Below, piece by piece: positions 50,836 through 62,688 of a DNA stretch of 64,000 bases (positions are counted from its first letter, which is position 1; the number at the start of each line of letters is the position of its first letter). Origin of the DNA: Thamnaconus septentrionalis (Eukaryota > Chordata > Actinopteri > Tetraodontiformes > Monacanthidae); assembly GCA_009823395.1 (NCBI GenBank), contig CM020501.1, positions 27,989,361 through 28,053,360 of the forward strand. Reading direction: 5' to 3'. Both the position numbers and the translations under genes were made by a program. Under the pieces are notes generated by a model, which was not told the DNA's origin, ran no database searches, and saw only the letters and a program-made list of their open reading frames with translations.

Positions 50836-51859
50836 AAACACTCCCTCCCTCCCCAAAGGGATTCATTCCTCCTTCGCTCACCCATTCAGAGCCCCCCAAC
50901 CCATTGAAAAGGTTCCTTTTATTGCTTTCTTTTGAGGGCCGACGTCAAACGGGGCTTTTAGGGAGTAAACTGAACGGCGGAGAAATTATTGCCGGGCTAT
51001 TTGCTACAATAATGGCGGTGAGGAGGAGAAGAAGAGGAGCCCGCGTGTTGTCTTTCTCCTCTTCTTCTCCCTTTTCTCTCTGGCTTCCTTTCTCTGCCGC
51101 CACAGAGGGAAATTGCCGAGGGCTGGAAAATTAATGGGGAGGCTTTGGAGCGGCGGCGGCGGCGGTGGAGCGGCGACAATGGGTGTCAAAAATTATCGAA
51201 ATTATCGCTCGCAGTGGAGCTGAGCGAGGAGACAGTCGGGCCCAGGAGGAGTTTTGGTGTGTGTGCGTGTGCGTGGGTGTGGAAGTGCTTTTCACAACAC
51301 AAAAGGACCTGTTGGTTCCTGTCGGGTCACAAAAAAAACCAAAACAAAAAAGACAAAACCTTGGTGACTGGGCTGTCGTCCGCTGCACAATGGAGTGTGT
51401 GTGTGCGAGCGCCTTTGTGCGTGCGGGTCTGTGCCGCACACCTCCAGGTGCGATGGGGACGACACCGCGTCATCGCATCCCCCCAATAAAGAGGTTAGCC
51501 CTCTGTTTGCAGCCTCCTGCTAAGGTTCAGTGGACTCGAGGCTTTTTGCGCGATAGGTGTCGCTTCCCTCTGTGATGTCACAGAAGGCTGAGGCCATTTA
51601 AGGGTTTGATGAGGGTTTGGTGCTAAACCCTGAGGAAATTTTATTTCCGGCATACGGACGGCACAAGAAGATGCCCTTTCGTCTTTCGCCCTCACTGCGT
51701 TTCTGTTTTGTTGGGTTTTTTTTCCTCCCCGACGGATGAACACCGCGGCCCGAGACAAAAGGCGACCTGATCAATTATTCCTCCGGCGGTGGCTGCTGCT
51801 GCTGCTGCTGCTCTGACAGGGGAAAAAAAAGAAAGCATTGACATTTGAGCTTTTCTTCG
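50836..51859. other. intergenic, GC-rich patch
   Basis: A (GGC)n-like run at 51149-51170 is followed by GACAATGGGTGTC and AAATTATCG. GCT repeats at 51790-51812. No gene recognised. Confidence 0.4.
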
Positions 51860-52015
51860 GACGACATCTGCAAAATTCGCGGTGCCGCTTCAGTCCATTG
51901 TGCAGCAAAGGGGGCCGTTAAAAGGGCCTTGCCAATTCGCCGAGGACAACTCCACAAAAGACGGCTATTCTTCTCTGTTGTTCGGGTTGGGGGGTGATAA
52001 TGAATTTCGTCAGTG
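51860..52015. promoter_or_regulatory. candidate element with ATTGTG/TTGTT motifs
   Basis: GTCCATTGTGC, CTGTTGTTCGG and GTGTTGTCC are HMG-box-like sites in a non-repetitive block with GATAATGAATTTC. Confidence 0.25.
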
Positions 52016-53255
52016 TTGTCCTGCCCAAAAAAAAGCTGTTGGCACATGGATGTATTATAAGAACTGGAAACCGGACTGGCAATATGGCGGTGGGCCGATT
52101 TCTTCCAGTGGCCACTCGAGGTACTGCAGCAAAAAAAAATCCCATGGGCTGTGTGTCAGCTCGTTCTGATTTGCTACATCCTGACATGTCTGTAAGTGAC
52201 GTTCTCCAGGATCCTTTGACACCTTGGCGGCGGCAGGCACGTGACGTTCAAAACCCGTCGGAAAGGCTAGACGTCGCAGATGACTCAGACGTTCAGGTCG
52301 AATAACTGCGATCCAGAAGAAACGACGGCGAGCGACTGGGAGATCTCCAAAGACCGGACACATCTGAGTCGTTTTGGTGATTCCATGTTTTTTTTATTCA
52401 CAGACAAAGAGGTGAAATAAATAGGGTGGTGGTGGTGGTGGTGCTGGGGGCGTGCACACGCGCGCTCAAACACACACACAGAAGCACGCACGCACACTTT
52501 GTGTGGTTTGGATTGACATCGGTTGCACAGGTTCAAGGCCCACGAGGCGCTTCTGCACCGGGGTAAAGAAAGGACTCGGCTTTCCTGGAAGTGTTGGAGG
52601 AAACTTCCAACTTTTAAATTATTATTTATTTATTTGTTTATTTATCCATCCATCATCATCGTCATGGGGAAGAGGACAAAGGAAGCTTGTGGCAAAAGAA
52701 ACAAGCAATTTGGTCTTCAAGGAAGTCTCACACCGGTCCGGCTGATCTGGCTGAGGAAATTCCTTTTTTATTATTATTATTTATTTATTTTTTTTAGCAA
52801 TTGTTGGTACATTTTGCTTCTCGCCACCACTTTTACATGCTCTTTTAAAAAGGAAAAGGTTACGTGAGTTCAACATTGGGGGGTCGATTGGGGTGGCGGG
52901 GGGGGCACTTTAAACCGTCCACATTCAAACATAACAGTTTTGTGTGTCAGTTCATTTAAAATTCTTGGAGCTGCCCGGTGCAAAAGCGCCTTTTAGCGGC
53001 CAGTATGAAGGAAAAGGTTTGTCCGGCGAAGGCACGTCAGCTGACGCTCAAAGAAAACAAGCTGCTGCTGTTCGCAATGGAATCTTACCATTGAGACCGA
53101 GTGGTTTATGGTTTAAAAAAAAAAAAAAAGAAATAAATAAGATAAAACAGGAAAAACACAGGCAGATATATAAAAGTAGGAAAGCACTTTACAGTCAGTT
53201 GAACATAGTGTAAAAAGTATATTATAAAAAAAAAATGCATTTTCTGAATTTAGTG
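52016..53255. other. intergenic, nothing certain
   Basis: (GGT)n at 52424-52442, (TTTA)n at 52620-52644 and poly-A runs. This may include distal 3' sequence of arhgef7. No other gene. Confidence 0.4.
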
Positions 53256-54164
53256 TTTATTGCTTGGACTTTGGTCTTCCTTCAATCAGAAAGTGCAGTG
53301 AGCTCAGTGACTGTGAGCATTCCAGCTGTTAACCTGCAGCTACTCACTCGTAGCTGGATGGCATTGCTGGTTTCTGTTAATCATTTGCTGTCATCTTCCA
53401 GCTCATGCATCCATATTTAATTTTTTTTTTCTTTAGATTTTAGCATGCATATGTTAGGTACTTATGGCTACAAGGAAATCCTGACTTTAGGTTTCGTAAA
53501 CGATTAATGTTCACTGTTATCAAAGCAACATCTTGCCAATCAATCAATTTGAATTGCTTTGATTCATATTGATATTGTGATTGTGATTTTTTTTTTTTTA
53601 AGAATATATTTTTGTATGGAATAAACAGGACGGCGGGGCTCAAACCGTGTCGAATGAAATCAACTCAGCGGACACACAGGTATAGAAACGTCATATGACG
53701 CAAAGAAACATGGGAAGGAAACGCAGCAATTTTTACAGTTTAAATCTTCAGCGCTGGTTCATACTGCAGAGGTTTTGTTTAAAATCCTGAATTTGTCATA
53801 ACTATTGGGAACAAAGTGGAGCAAAAAAAGTTGCTGATTACTTCTGTCAAGTCAAGTAATTCCTGCCTTTTCACATATGTTTCTTCTGCAATGCAAAAGT
53901 CCAGTTAATTAAAGACTTTGTCGTCTCGAGTGGAATGTACAATATTGAGTTAATATTTGGTCACTGTTTTTGAAAAGAAGCGATATAAAGTCGGCAGCAA
54001 GTAGTTTTTTTTTTTTTTTTCCTGTCCTGCCTGCCAGCTGAGTGGCCTCACAAGCCGCGGCTGCGAGCTGGGACGGCTTCCTGTCTCGCTCCGGAGCGCC
54101 AAGGCTCCGCTCAGCTGCCCTGTCCAAAAGGTCGACGCACGAGTCTGTGGACCTGTGGCTGATC
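53256..54164 (-). other. arhgef7: putative arhgef7 3' UTR
   Basis: This follows the stop codon. The first AATAAA on the minus strand is at 53256-53261, and an ATTAAA lies at about 53416-53421. The real cleavage site cannot be fixed from sequence alone. The stretch also holds an A-tract in the RNA sense near 54004-54020 and no other obvious feature. Confidence 0.3.
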
Positions 54165-54287
54165 TCAGAGGTTGGTCTCGTCCCAGGTGGGGTCGTTCAT
54201 GTTCTTCAGGACCCTCCTGACCGCCCGCTCCAGCTCCTTCCTCGCCCGCTGCTCCTCCTCCAGCGTCTTGCGCATCCTCTTGTTGTC
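54165..54287 (-). CDS. arhgef7: arhgef7 last coding exon 18 (coiled coil and PDZ ligand)
   Basis: Forty codons plus TGA. Encodes [30 protein letters not shown] and the terminal WDETNL, the PDZ ligand known to bind Shank and Scribble in mammals. This ending is what assigns the gene to ARHGEF7 and to the isoform with the standard C-terminus. Confidence 0.95.
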   Translation of the reverse strand, partial: DNKRMRKTLEEEQRARKELERAVRRVLKNMNDPTWDETNL

Positions 54288-55972
54288 CTGTTGCGCAAAA
54301 AGATGCTCACTCATCGATACATTCAAAAGTCACGTTCAGAGTCACGACACGACACGACAGGGGCTGCTGCGTTTTCGGTTGAAAACCAGTTTGGGTATTC
54401 GTGAACGCAATCTGCACAATGAGAGGAACCTGATGGCCGACGGTGTGATTTTCTTCTTCTTCACGCTCGGAGCATTTTGAAATCACGCAGACACGCCCGC
54501 CGCCCAGACAGGAAGCTGGCGACACCGAGAGGCGAGGGCTCGACTTGCAAAATCAAGTCAGTCAGTACAATTTCTTACCAATTAACAAACTTTTTACTGA
54601 GAGGTTAATTATGCTTGGACTGTGTTGGAGTAAAGTGTATAAAGTGTTTCCAAGCTCTGTGAACTGGATTTGGTTTTTGCACTGTATTTACACTACCAGT
54701 CAGAAGTTTGGACAAACCTTCTCATACCATGGTTCTTCTTTACCTTGATCCCTTTCTGCATTGTAGATACATACTGACAACATCAAACATATGAGCAATA
54801 TATGTGAAATTATATTGCAAAGAAAACATTGTTACATAACTCTAAATGTTTCTATGAAGGGCGGCTGTTCTGAGGAAATTAAAATATGAGATGTTTTTGA
54901 GTTATGTCACTTTTTTATGTTTACAACATAATACCACATACGCTTCGTTCATTCATTCATTGTTATAATCCCTTCATTGACAATCTATGTAAATAGAGTA
55001 GAGTCGTTAAAATGAAAGGAAAACCATTGCATGAGAAGGTGTCTCCAAACTTCTGACTGGTCGTGTCTGTATGTTTACACGTCTGTGTAATGTTTCTATT
55101 CGTTTTGGAGCCCACGAAGATTAGCGACCGCAACTGTGGAAGCTAATGAATGAAGAATAAAGTCGGGAAGCAGCGACTCACCTGTTTGAGTTCATGTACC
55201 TCATCTTTCAGGCTGTACACAGTGTCAACCAGACTCCTGCAGGGGGCAGAAGAACAACGTAGATGTCGGCGTTTTCGTTTTTGTTCTTTTTTTTTTTTTT
55301 TAAATGTGAATATAATGTGCGACCTCACCTCTCCTCCACCACAGTCTGCCCGTTGCTCCTGATCTCCTCCACGATGATCTTCTCCTCCTCGGGGAACAGC
55401 ATGTGCACGTCCCTCCTGTTGTTGGGGCCTGTCAGAAAAGAGCAGCGGCGGTTAGTGACGCAGCCAGAGGCAGCCAGACTCTCGGGACAGCGCGACCGTT
55501 ACTGGGGAGGGGGGTGGAGGGTTGCACACGATTACAGAGACACGCGACACGCAGGACGGAGGGAAAGTTTCTCAAATCCCGTCGGGTTGCAGCCGCTCGC
55601 CAGTGCTGCCATTCTTACGGGAAAACGAGCCGGTCCTGTAACTAGTGGCCGTCCAGATACTGTCATAGTCCGAGTCCTCTGATTGGTCAGAGCAGGGCGG
55701 GTTGCCGGGCGGGACGGCGGGGGCCAGGCCCGTGTCGGCGAGCACGTGGTTGTGCATGAGGTCGGTCCCTTGCCAGGCTGGACCGTTACAACAAGGGGGC
55801 GGCGATGGATGGGCGGGACGATGGAAGTGAGGGTGGGCGGGGTTTTGAGGGTGGGCGGAGTTTAGCCGGGACAAAATGAAAATATGGTTTCAACCGAAAA
55901 CAGGGGAGGAGGGTTTTTTTTTTTGGTGGAAGAAGAATTAAAACAGGATGAAGATATGATGGATGCAGTAAA

Positions 55973-56025
<53 letters not shown>

Positions 56026-56170
56026 CGATAATAATGATAATGATAATAAGGAAACAAGGTGGTGGAGGAGGTGGACAGGAGAAGGAAGGGAAGCATCGAG
56101 AAAGAGAAGAAGAAGAAAGTTGTTAGTGGCAGCAGAGTGAACAACACTGGTTAGCAGTAGGAGAACTGGG

Positions 56171-56211
<41 letters not shown>

Positions 56212-57604
56212 TGAGTGCGCTCTCACTGGAGTTGAGGGTCTGCCGCGTCTTGGCGCTGGTGCAGTAGGCCTCGATCACTTTCAGGATCTGGGCGTCCTCC
56301 TCCAGAGCCGCCGTGCCTGCAGGAGAAGCCAGAGGAGGTGAGACCATGCAGGCCGGGAAGAGGGGGGAGGGCGAGGAGGAGGGGGGGGGTCACGGTTACT
56401 TTTTCTGCTGGTGAAGTCCTCCTCGGAGGGCTTCCTCTCCGGCTTCCTCTTGGGCAGCAGCTTCTTCATGTTCTTTGGACTTTTGCTCAAGTCCTGCAAA
56501 CAAGAGGCTGCCGTTACCTCACGTGAATAAAAACATGTAGGAGTTGAGGAGGAGTTGAAGAAAAAGTGGATTAAATCATCTTCATACACAAAGTCAGCCA
56601 AAATAATGTGTGCACACATCAGGAAAAGAAAAAATTACAGAAATATTTCAATACTAAAAACCTAACACTAACCCTAACGTCACGAGATCAATACAAGTTG
56701 CTTTTGGCCTCTAACCATTACAAGAGGTGCTCAAAGTGCTGGTCACTGGCTTCCAGACATTTATGCGTACGCCAAACTAATCCTCAGGTTCTGGGCAGTG
56801 TGTCACTCTGGGTGTCACAAGCAGAGAGTAAAACAGCAGCAGCTGGATTCTTTTCTGTTATTATCGTGTCATTACAGTGTCGGCTGAGTCTCGACTGGTC
56901 TTGATCAAAGATTTCCAAGACCACCCAGTCCGAGTCCGAGACGAGATCCTTAATAAGTGGTCTTGAGACCAAGGCCAATCTTGAGTACTACAACACCATC
57001 ATGAGGGTAACGCCACCTGTTGGGGAAAATGTGGTGCAACAGCACACAGTGTTTTCGTAATTTGTGCAAACTTTAAAAGAGGCTTCTATATGTCTAGAAG
57101 TACTTCTACAAATGAAATATTTATGCTATTGCTACATGCTCTTCGAATATTTATGTTTTTCTATATCTTAATGTGTGTTTACATTATTTTGGCTGACAGT
57201 ACATCGGCATGAATCATGAGTCTGCAGTTTGAACATTTATTGTAAACCATTAAAAATGTAAAACAATGGCAGCGAAGAGAGAGGCGGGTCTGTCTTCTTT
57301 ACTCCACAGCACCTCCTTCTGGCCGAGAGCAGCCGAGGGGCGGAGGGGTGGCGCCGGGCGGAGGCAGCTCAGGCTCCAGGGTTTGGGCGTGCTGGGCGGC
57401 TCCAGGGGGCCCCACATGGGGCTGCCGCTGCCGCCGCCGTAGGAGGGGAGGTGAGGTAGCGTGTGGTAGCCGTGGCCGGCGCTCCCCCCGCGCGACTCCG
57501 AGTGCCTGGAGGGGGTGGCGGGGTGGGAGGGCAGCTGAGGGGAGGAGGGTGGGGGGTGAAGGGGAGGAGTTAGGAGAGGCGGCGACGAATGCACGGAGGG
57601 GAAA

Positions 57605-57660
<56 letters not shown>

Positions 57661-60600
57661 GTGTGCGTGCGTGCTCACCGTGTGGCAGACGGACAGGTGC
57701 TTGTGTGCGGGCGTGGCCGGAGTGTGCGTGTGCTTGGTGAGGAGGTCGAGCCAGTCCTGGAGGTCGTGCTGGCTGCCGCACGCCACCTGCATGCGCTCGC
57801 ACTGGGTGCCTGCCAGGCGGCGGGACGAGCAGACGAGCAGAGCAGGTACATTAAAAAAAAAACAACAACCTACAATACTGGAGTGGATCATGACATCGAC
57901 CTTATGGAAAAGACGACCTCCCTGTGCCTTCACTTTATTAAACGCTGGACCAAGTGGAGCTGACAGGTCGACTCTGCACGTTTTGTTTTCTATTGTTAAA
58001 TGTCTTGGTGAGTCTGACCATTTGCTTGTAGTGCTCATATTTTATGTTCAAACTCACTGACAGACCTCTCTTCTTTCTTTTCAACCCCTCTACATGCCTG
58101 TCTTTCCCATTGTGTTAAAGCTTTTTTTTTTAAAATAACATACCTGATGTTTTTTGTATTTTGTTCAGTTTTTTAAAAAGAAAAAAAAATGAGTGGCAAA
58201 AATTGACTGTATAATGTTTGAAAGCAAACACTGTATTTAAATGCCTAAATAAATAAATAAAAAATGTTAAAAAAAAGAGGAGAAAAAAAGTAGCTCTGCA
58301 GAGAGACGGGAGAGTGGAGCTCTGACCTGAAATCTCGAAAGCGTTCCTTAGGTTTTCACCGTCTTCGATGCGGGAGATGAGCATTCCTGAGAGCGGGATC
58401 CTCCCCTGTGGAGACACACGGCAGGGAAAGGTTGGAAAGGCACCTGTCATTCGAACCCAATTTACTTTACTGTAGTTGCAGTTCACCAAAAAGTCCTCTA
58501 GAGGGATGATGCGAGCTAGTGCAACATCATTGGGGTGCTCCTTGGCAGCGGTTCTCAGCTGGTGGAGTCTCAGGAACCACATTTTTGCCCTTAGCAGGAA
58601 GTCGCAATCCAAATTTATTCCAAAAAAAATAAACACGCTAGACCACTTTCTGTCATGTCTAGCAAATAAATTATTCGAATAATTGAATAGAATTATGTGT
58701 CCTGCAAAATAAATGCCTAACATGCATCTCAAACAGGAACATCTCATTTCAGAAAGTGAAACTGTAATTTCATATAGATTCATTACACATCAAGTGGAAT
58801 ATTTCAAGCGTTCATTTCTTGTAATTTTGATGATTGTGGCGCACAGATAATTCAATGTCTCTGGAAATTTAGAATATCATGTGAGACCAATTAAAAAGGA
58901 TGTTTTCAGCACAAATGTGAGGCTTTCAGAAAAAAGAAGCCTTAATTATCAAAATTACAAGAAATAAAAGCTTGAAATATTTCATGTATGAATAAAATGA
59001 ATGTATATAAAAATAACAAAGACAAAAATGACTGCACTTTTTCCAAGACTTTTTCTCATTTTTTTGAGATGTACCTGTGTACACCTCCATGATGTGAGTG
59101 TAGCTCACCTGATAGATGAATCCACTCATCCTGGGGCTGGCAGACAGCAGGAGCAGAGTGTGAGGGAAGAGGATGAGGTAGCGCTCGGTGAGCTCCTGAG
59201 AAATAACAGGAAGTCGGAGGTGATTTTATTATACGTCATCAGTTCTACATGCTGAGATTCAGCCAGCAAGCGAGCGTTTTTACCACCGCCTGGGTTTCTC
59301 ACCTGACAGTTCTGCGCGTTGACTGCAGCCTGGGACATGTGCAGAACGGGGCCCAGGGTTTTGATGTCGTCGCCCTCCCAGTTCCTGATGGGCTCGGTCA
59401 GGATCTGCAGCTCCAGGTCCTTCTTCTTCCGCACGTCCTGGCACTGCGCCTGGAAGAACAGCAGGGGGCGTCTCAGAGAGGTCTCGCCACCACAAGCGCG
59501 AGCCGAGAGTTGGTTTTGCGTCTTACGCCGAGGTTCTTGAAGGCGTTCATGCAGGCGTGCAGGTCGGCTCTGTCAGGGTGCTGGTCCTGAGGCGAGGCCA
59601 CCAAGAAAAGGGACAAAAGGAATTCAATGAACCCAAGCGTCCTGCTTTGCTTGACAACGTTTGCTTTGAAAAGGTTTGCGTGCTGACCTCCATGTGTCGG
59701 TCCAGCTCCTTCAGCAGCGCCGGGTAGCGCTCCAGCCTGGTGAAGGGTTTGCTCAGGCTGGTGGTGAGAGCCAGGATGCCCGGCGACGACGCCCCCTTCG
59801 ACTCCATGTACCCGCCCAGCTCCTCACTGACAAAGGCAAACAAAGGCTCCTCAGGTACAAATTTCAGGGCTGTGCGACTTTAAAGGTCCAGGGTGTGAAA
59901 TCTGGCTTGATGTATGATTTGTATATTGGTAAAAGCTGAACGTACTGCCCATAAATACATTACTAAAAGTGTATCGTCGCAGTGCAATCAAAGTAATTTG
60001 GTTTTGCAACCCTTAGAACGGTTCTCATATACGTGTGTGTAAAAATATACATAGAGCAAGGGTCCTGTGCCTGCCTGACAGTGCACTACAAAAACCAAAC
60101 GTGCTGTCAGGTGGGCTTCCTCAAAGATTTTACACACTGGACCTTTAAAGGTTAAGTGATTAATATTTGAAGATTTTTTTTAAGAGGAAACAGCAACACC
60201 AAGCGGCAACATTTCAGAATGCACCCTCTTTCACTCTCCCTCCCCCTCCTGAGCTTGCCAGTGAGCTACATTGGCCTGCTCATCCAAACTTGGATACCTC
60301 CTCCACTTTTCTCTGATCTCAGTCAAGCCTAAACACGACACACGCTGTCAGGTGGGCTGGATTGTCCACACCAGGCTGGCTACTAATATGGTGGTGCAAG
60401 ACCCTTGCTGTATGTATATTCATATACATGTATATGACAACCGTTGGCTAAGAGAAACCAAATGACTTTTATTGCACGGTGATGATACACTTTTATTAAT
60501 GCATTTGTGGACAGTAGTTAAGCTTTTAACAATATAAAATCATGAATCAAGGCAAATATTACACAATGGACCTTTAATTAAATCCAAAGTCTCTTCGCAC

Positions 60601-62219
60601 CTGTGCTGGGTGAGTACGTGGACGGCCGACGGGTGGTTGGAGCAGTAAGCCACGTAGATGATCCTGATCTGGTCCATCTGGCTGAGGAAGAAGCCCCCGA
60701 TCCGCTGCTGGATCTCCGGGAGCCTGAGCACACGGATCATGAAAACTGCTCACTCGCACCGCCGTCCTTGCCGCTTGTCAGTTCTCTGCATCGACCACTA
60801 GGTGTCTCAGTTGCTTTGATAGCTGCAGACAGCGAGCTGTCGGACTTGTAGGTTTGAAACCTTTACTATTAGTTTATTCATTGAATACAACAGATAATTA
60901 CACAGCTGTTTTTACAAAATAAGTGTCGTAGAGGATAAAGCATAGCAGTCAAACTCTGGCCCGCAGTGCAATTGTATTTGGCCCGTGAGGCAATATTAAA
61001 TGACGACTAGAGTTGGCCTGCTGCTATTACGCAGCACATGTAACCACTACAAATACTACAAATCCCAGAATGCTCTGCAGGTATTTTGGCAGACTGTTTA
61101 CTTTAACACAGTATAATTAACGTTTTCTTGACATTTCTTTTTCTTGCTACTCCAAGGCATGGGCTTGAATGGTTGGACCTTCATTGAAGGATATTATTAT
61201 TATTATTAGTTAATTAGTCTATTATTATTTTATTTTTAAATGTATTATTTGCCTGTGGAAAAAAGGTTAATTTTTTTTTTTTTTAAAAAGGTGATTTTTA
61301 TTTACATTTGATTTATTTCAATGTGTTTTTATTATAATTTCAAATTCAATTTTGCATGCGTGCAATACAAAGCTATTAATTGTAGGCTACCGTATTAAGC
61401 TTCGCTTGTTGCAAATTCAGCGTTGAAGCAAAACTTGTGTGTGTGAGGTTGACACGCCTGGGATAAAGGATTGATTCAGCATTATTGGAAAACACATCTT
61501 GGAGCTGTACTGACTTTGTGTGCTCCTCCAGGGACTGAACCAGCAGCTGCTGGAAGGTGGAGATCTCCTCCAGGTTCCCCTGAATGTGGCCGATGTCGGC
61601 AGGGCTGAGGCTGCGCGACGGGCGAGAGGAGGAAGAAACAGCAACATCATCATCATCACTCGCTTCGCGAGCTCGACGTACGTGTTTGCACAATATATTG
61701 GATGTGCGAGTCTGCGCAACACAAAGCGAGGCGGCGACACCTGTCTGTGGGGTGAAGAGAGCGCAGGTAGGAGGCCAGCAGGCTCTGCAGCTCCCGGGAG
61801 AACTCGCTCTCTGCCTCCAGGATGTTCTGCAGGACCTGCGCAAGACGCACACAACACACAAACACACAAAGAATTTAATATTTATGACGCCGGCTAATGC
61901 AAGACATCGCAGGAGATGATAGAAGAGCAGCGCTTCATCAGTTACTCTTCATCAATCCATACTTTCTCACAGCAAAACACCCTGCAGGTAGAACACTCAA
62001 TGTGTCAACACTGTGATAATTCACTGAATCTTTGCAGTTAAAATTACAACAATTGCAATATAATAAATGAGCAAAAATGCCACGTTTTTCTGAATCATCC
62101 ACAGAAGGAAAAAAAACCACTTTGACTGTAAGTGAGACGCCGTGAGTGTCTGACTGGCTCAGGTGCTTCAGCCGGAGCTGGAGTGACTGCTGAAGCTTGT
62201 TGCATTATTAAAACGCCAG

Positions 62220-62315
<96 letters not shown>

Positions 62316-62428
62316 TACTGTTAGAAGCAAACCCTGGGGCAAGGCTGCCCCAGAAACCACTGGTATGGAAGAAATAACCTAGATTACATCTGCTGCACCA
62401 ACTCCCACTCCCACTCCCTCACACACAC

Positions 62429-62469
<41 letters not shown>

Positions 62470-62611
62470 CACACACCAAACGATGCATGGGCAGTGTTGC
62501 ACGGCCAACTGGGCGGATCAGACGAGGAGGAGCGATTGATCACAAAGAGCCGGCGAGGCTTTCATCACAGTCCAAATTAAAAATACGTCAGTGTCGACGA
62601 TTAAAATGTGT

Positions 62612-62688
<77 letters not shown>

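Noticed and set aside
57250..58038. 262-codon minus-strand frame
   Set aside because: It runs through arhgef7 exons 11 and 12 and the repeat-filled introns around them. Only the exon parts are real.
58130..58783. 217-codon minus-strand frame
   Set aside because: It includes exon 10 read through into introns and a MITE, with no independent gene.
62222..62682. CRISPR-like regular repeats
   Set aside because: These are CA microsatellites without spacers, in a vertebrate genome.
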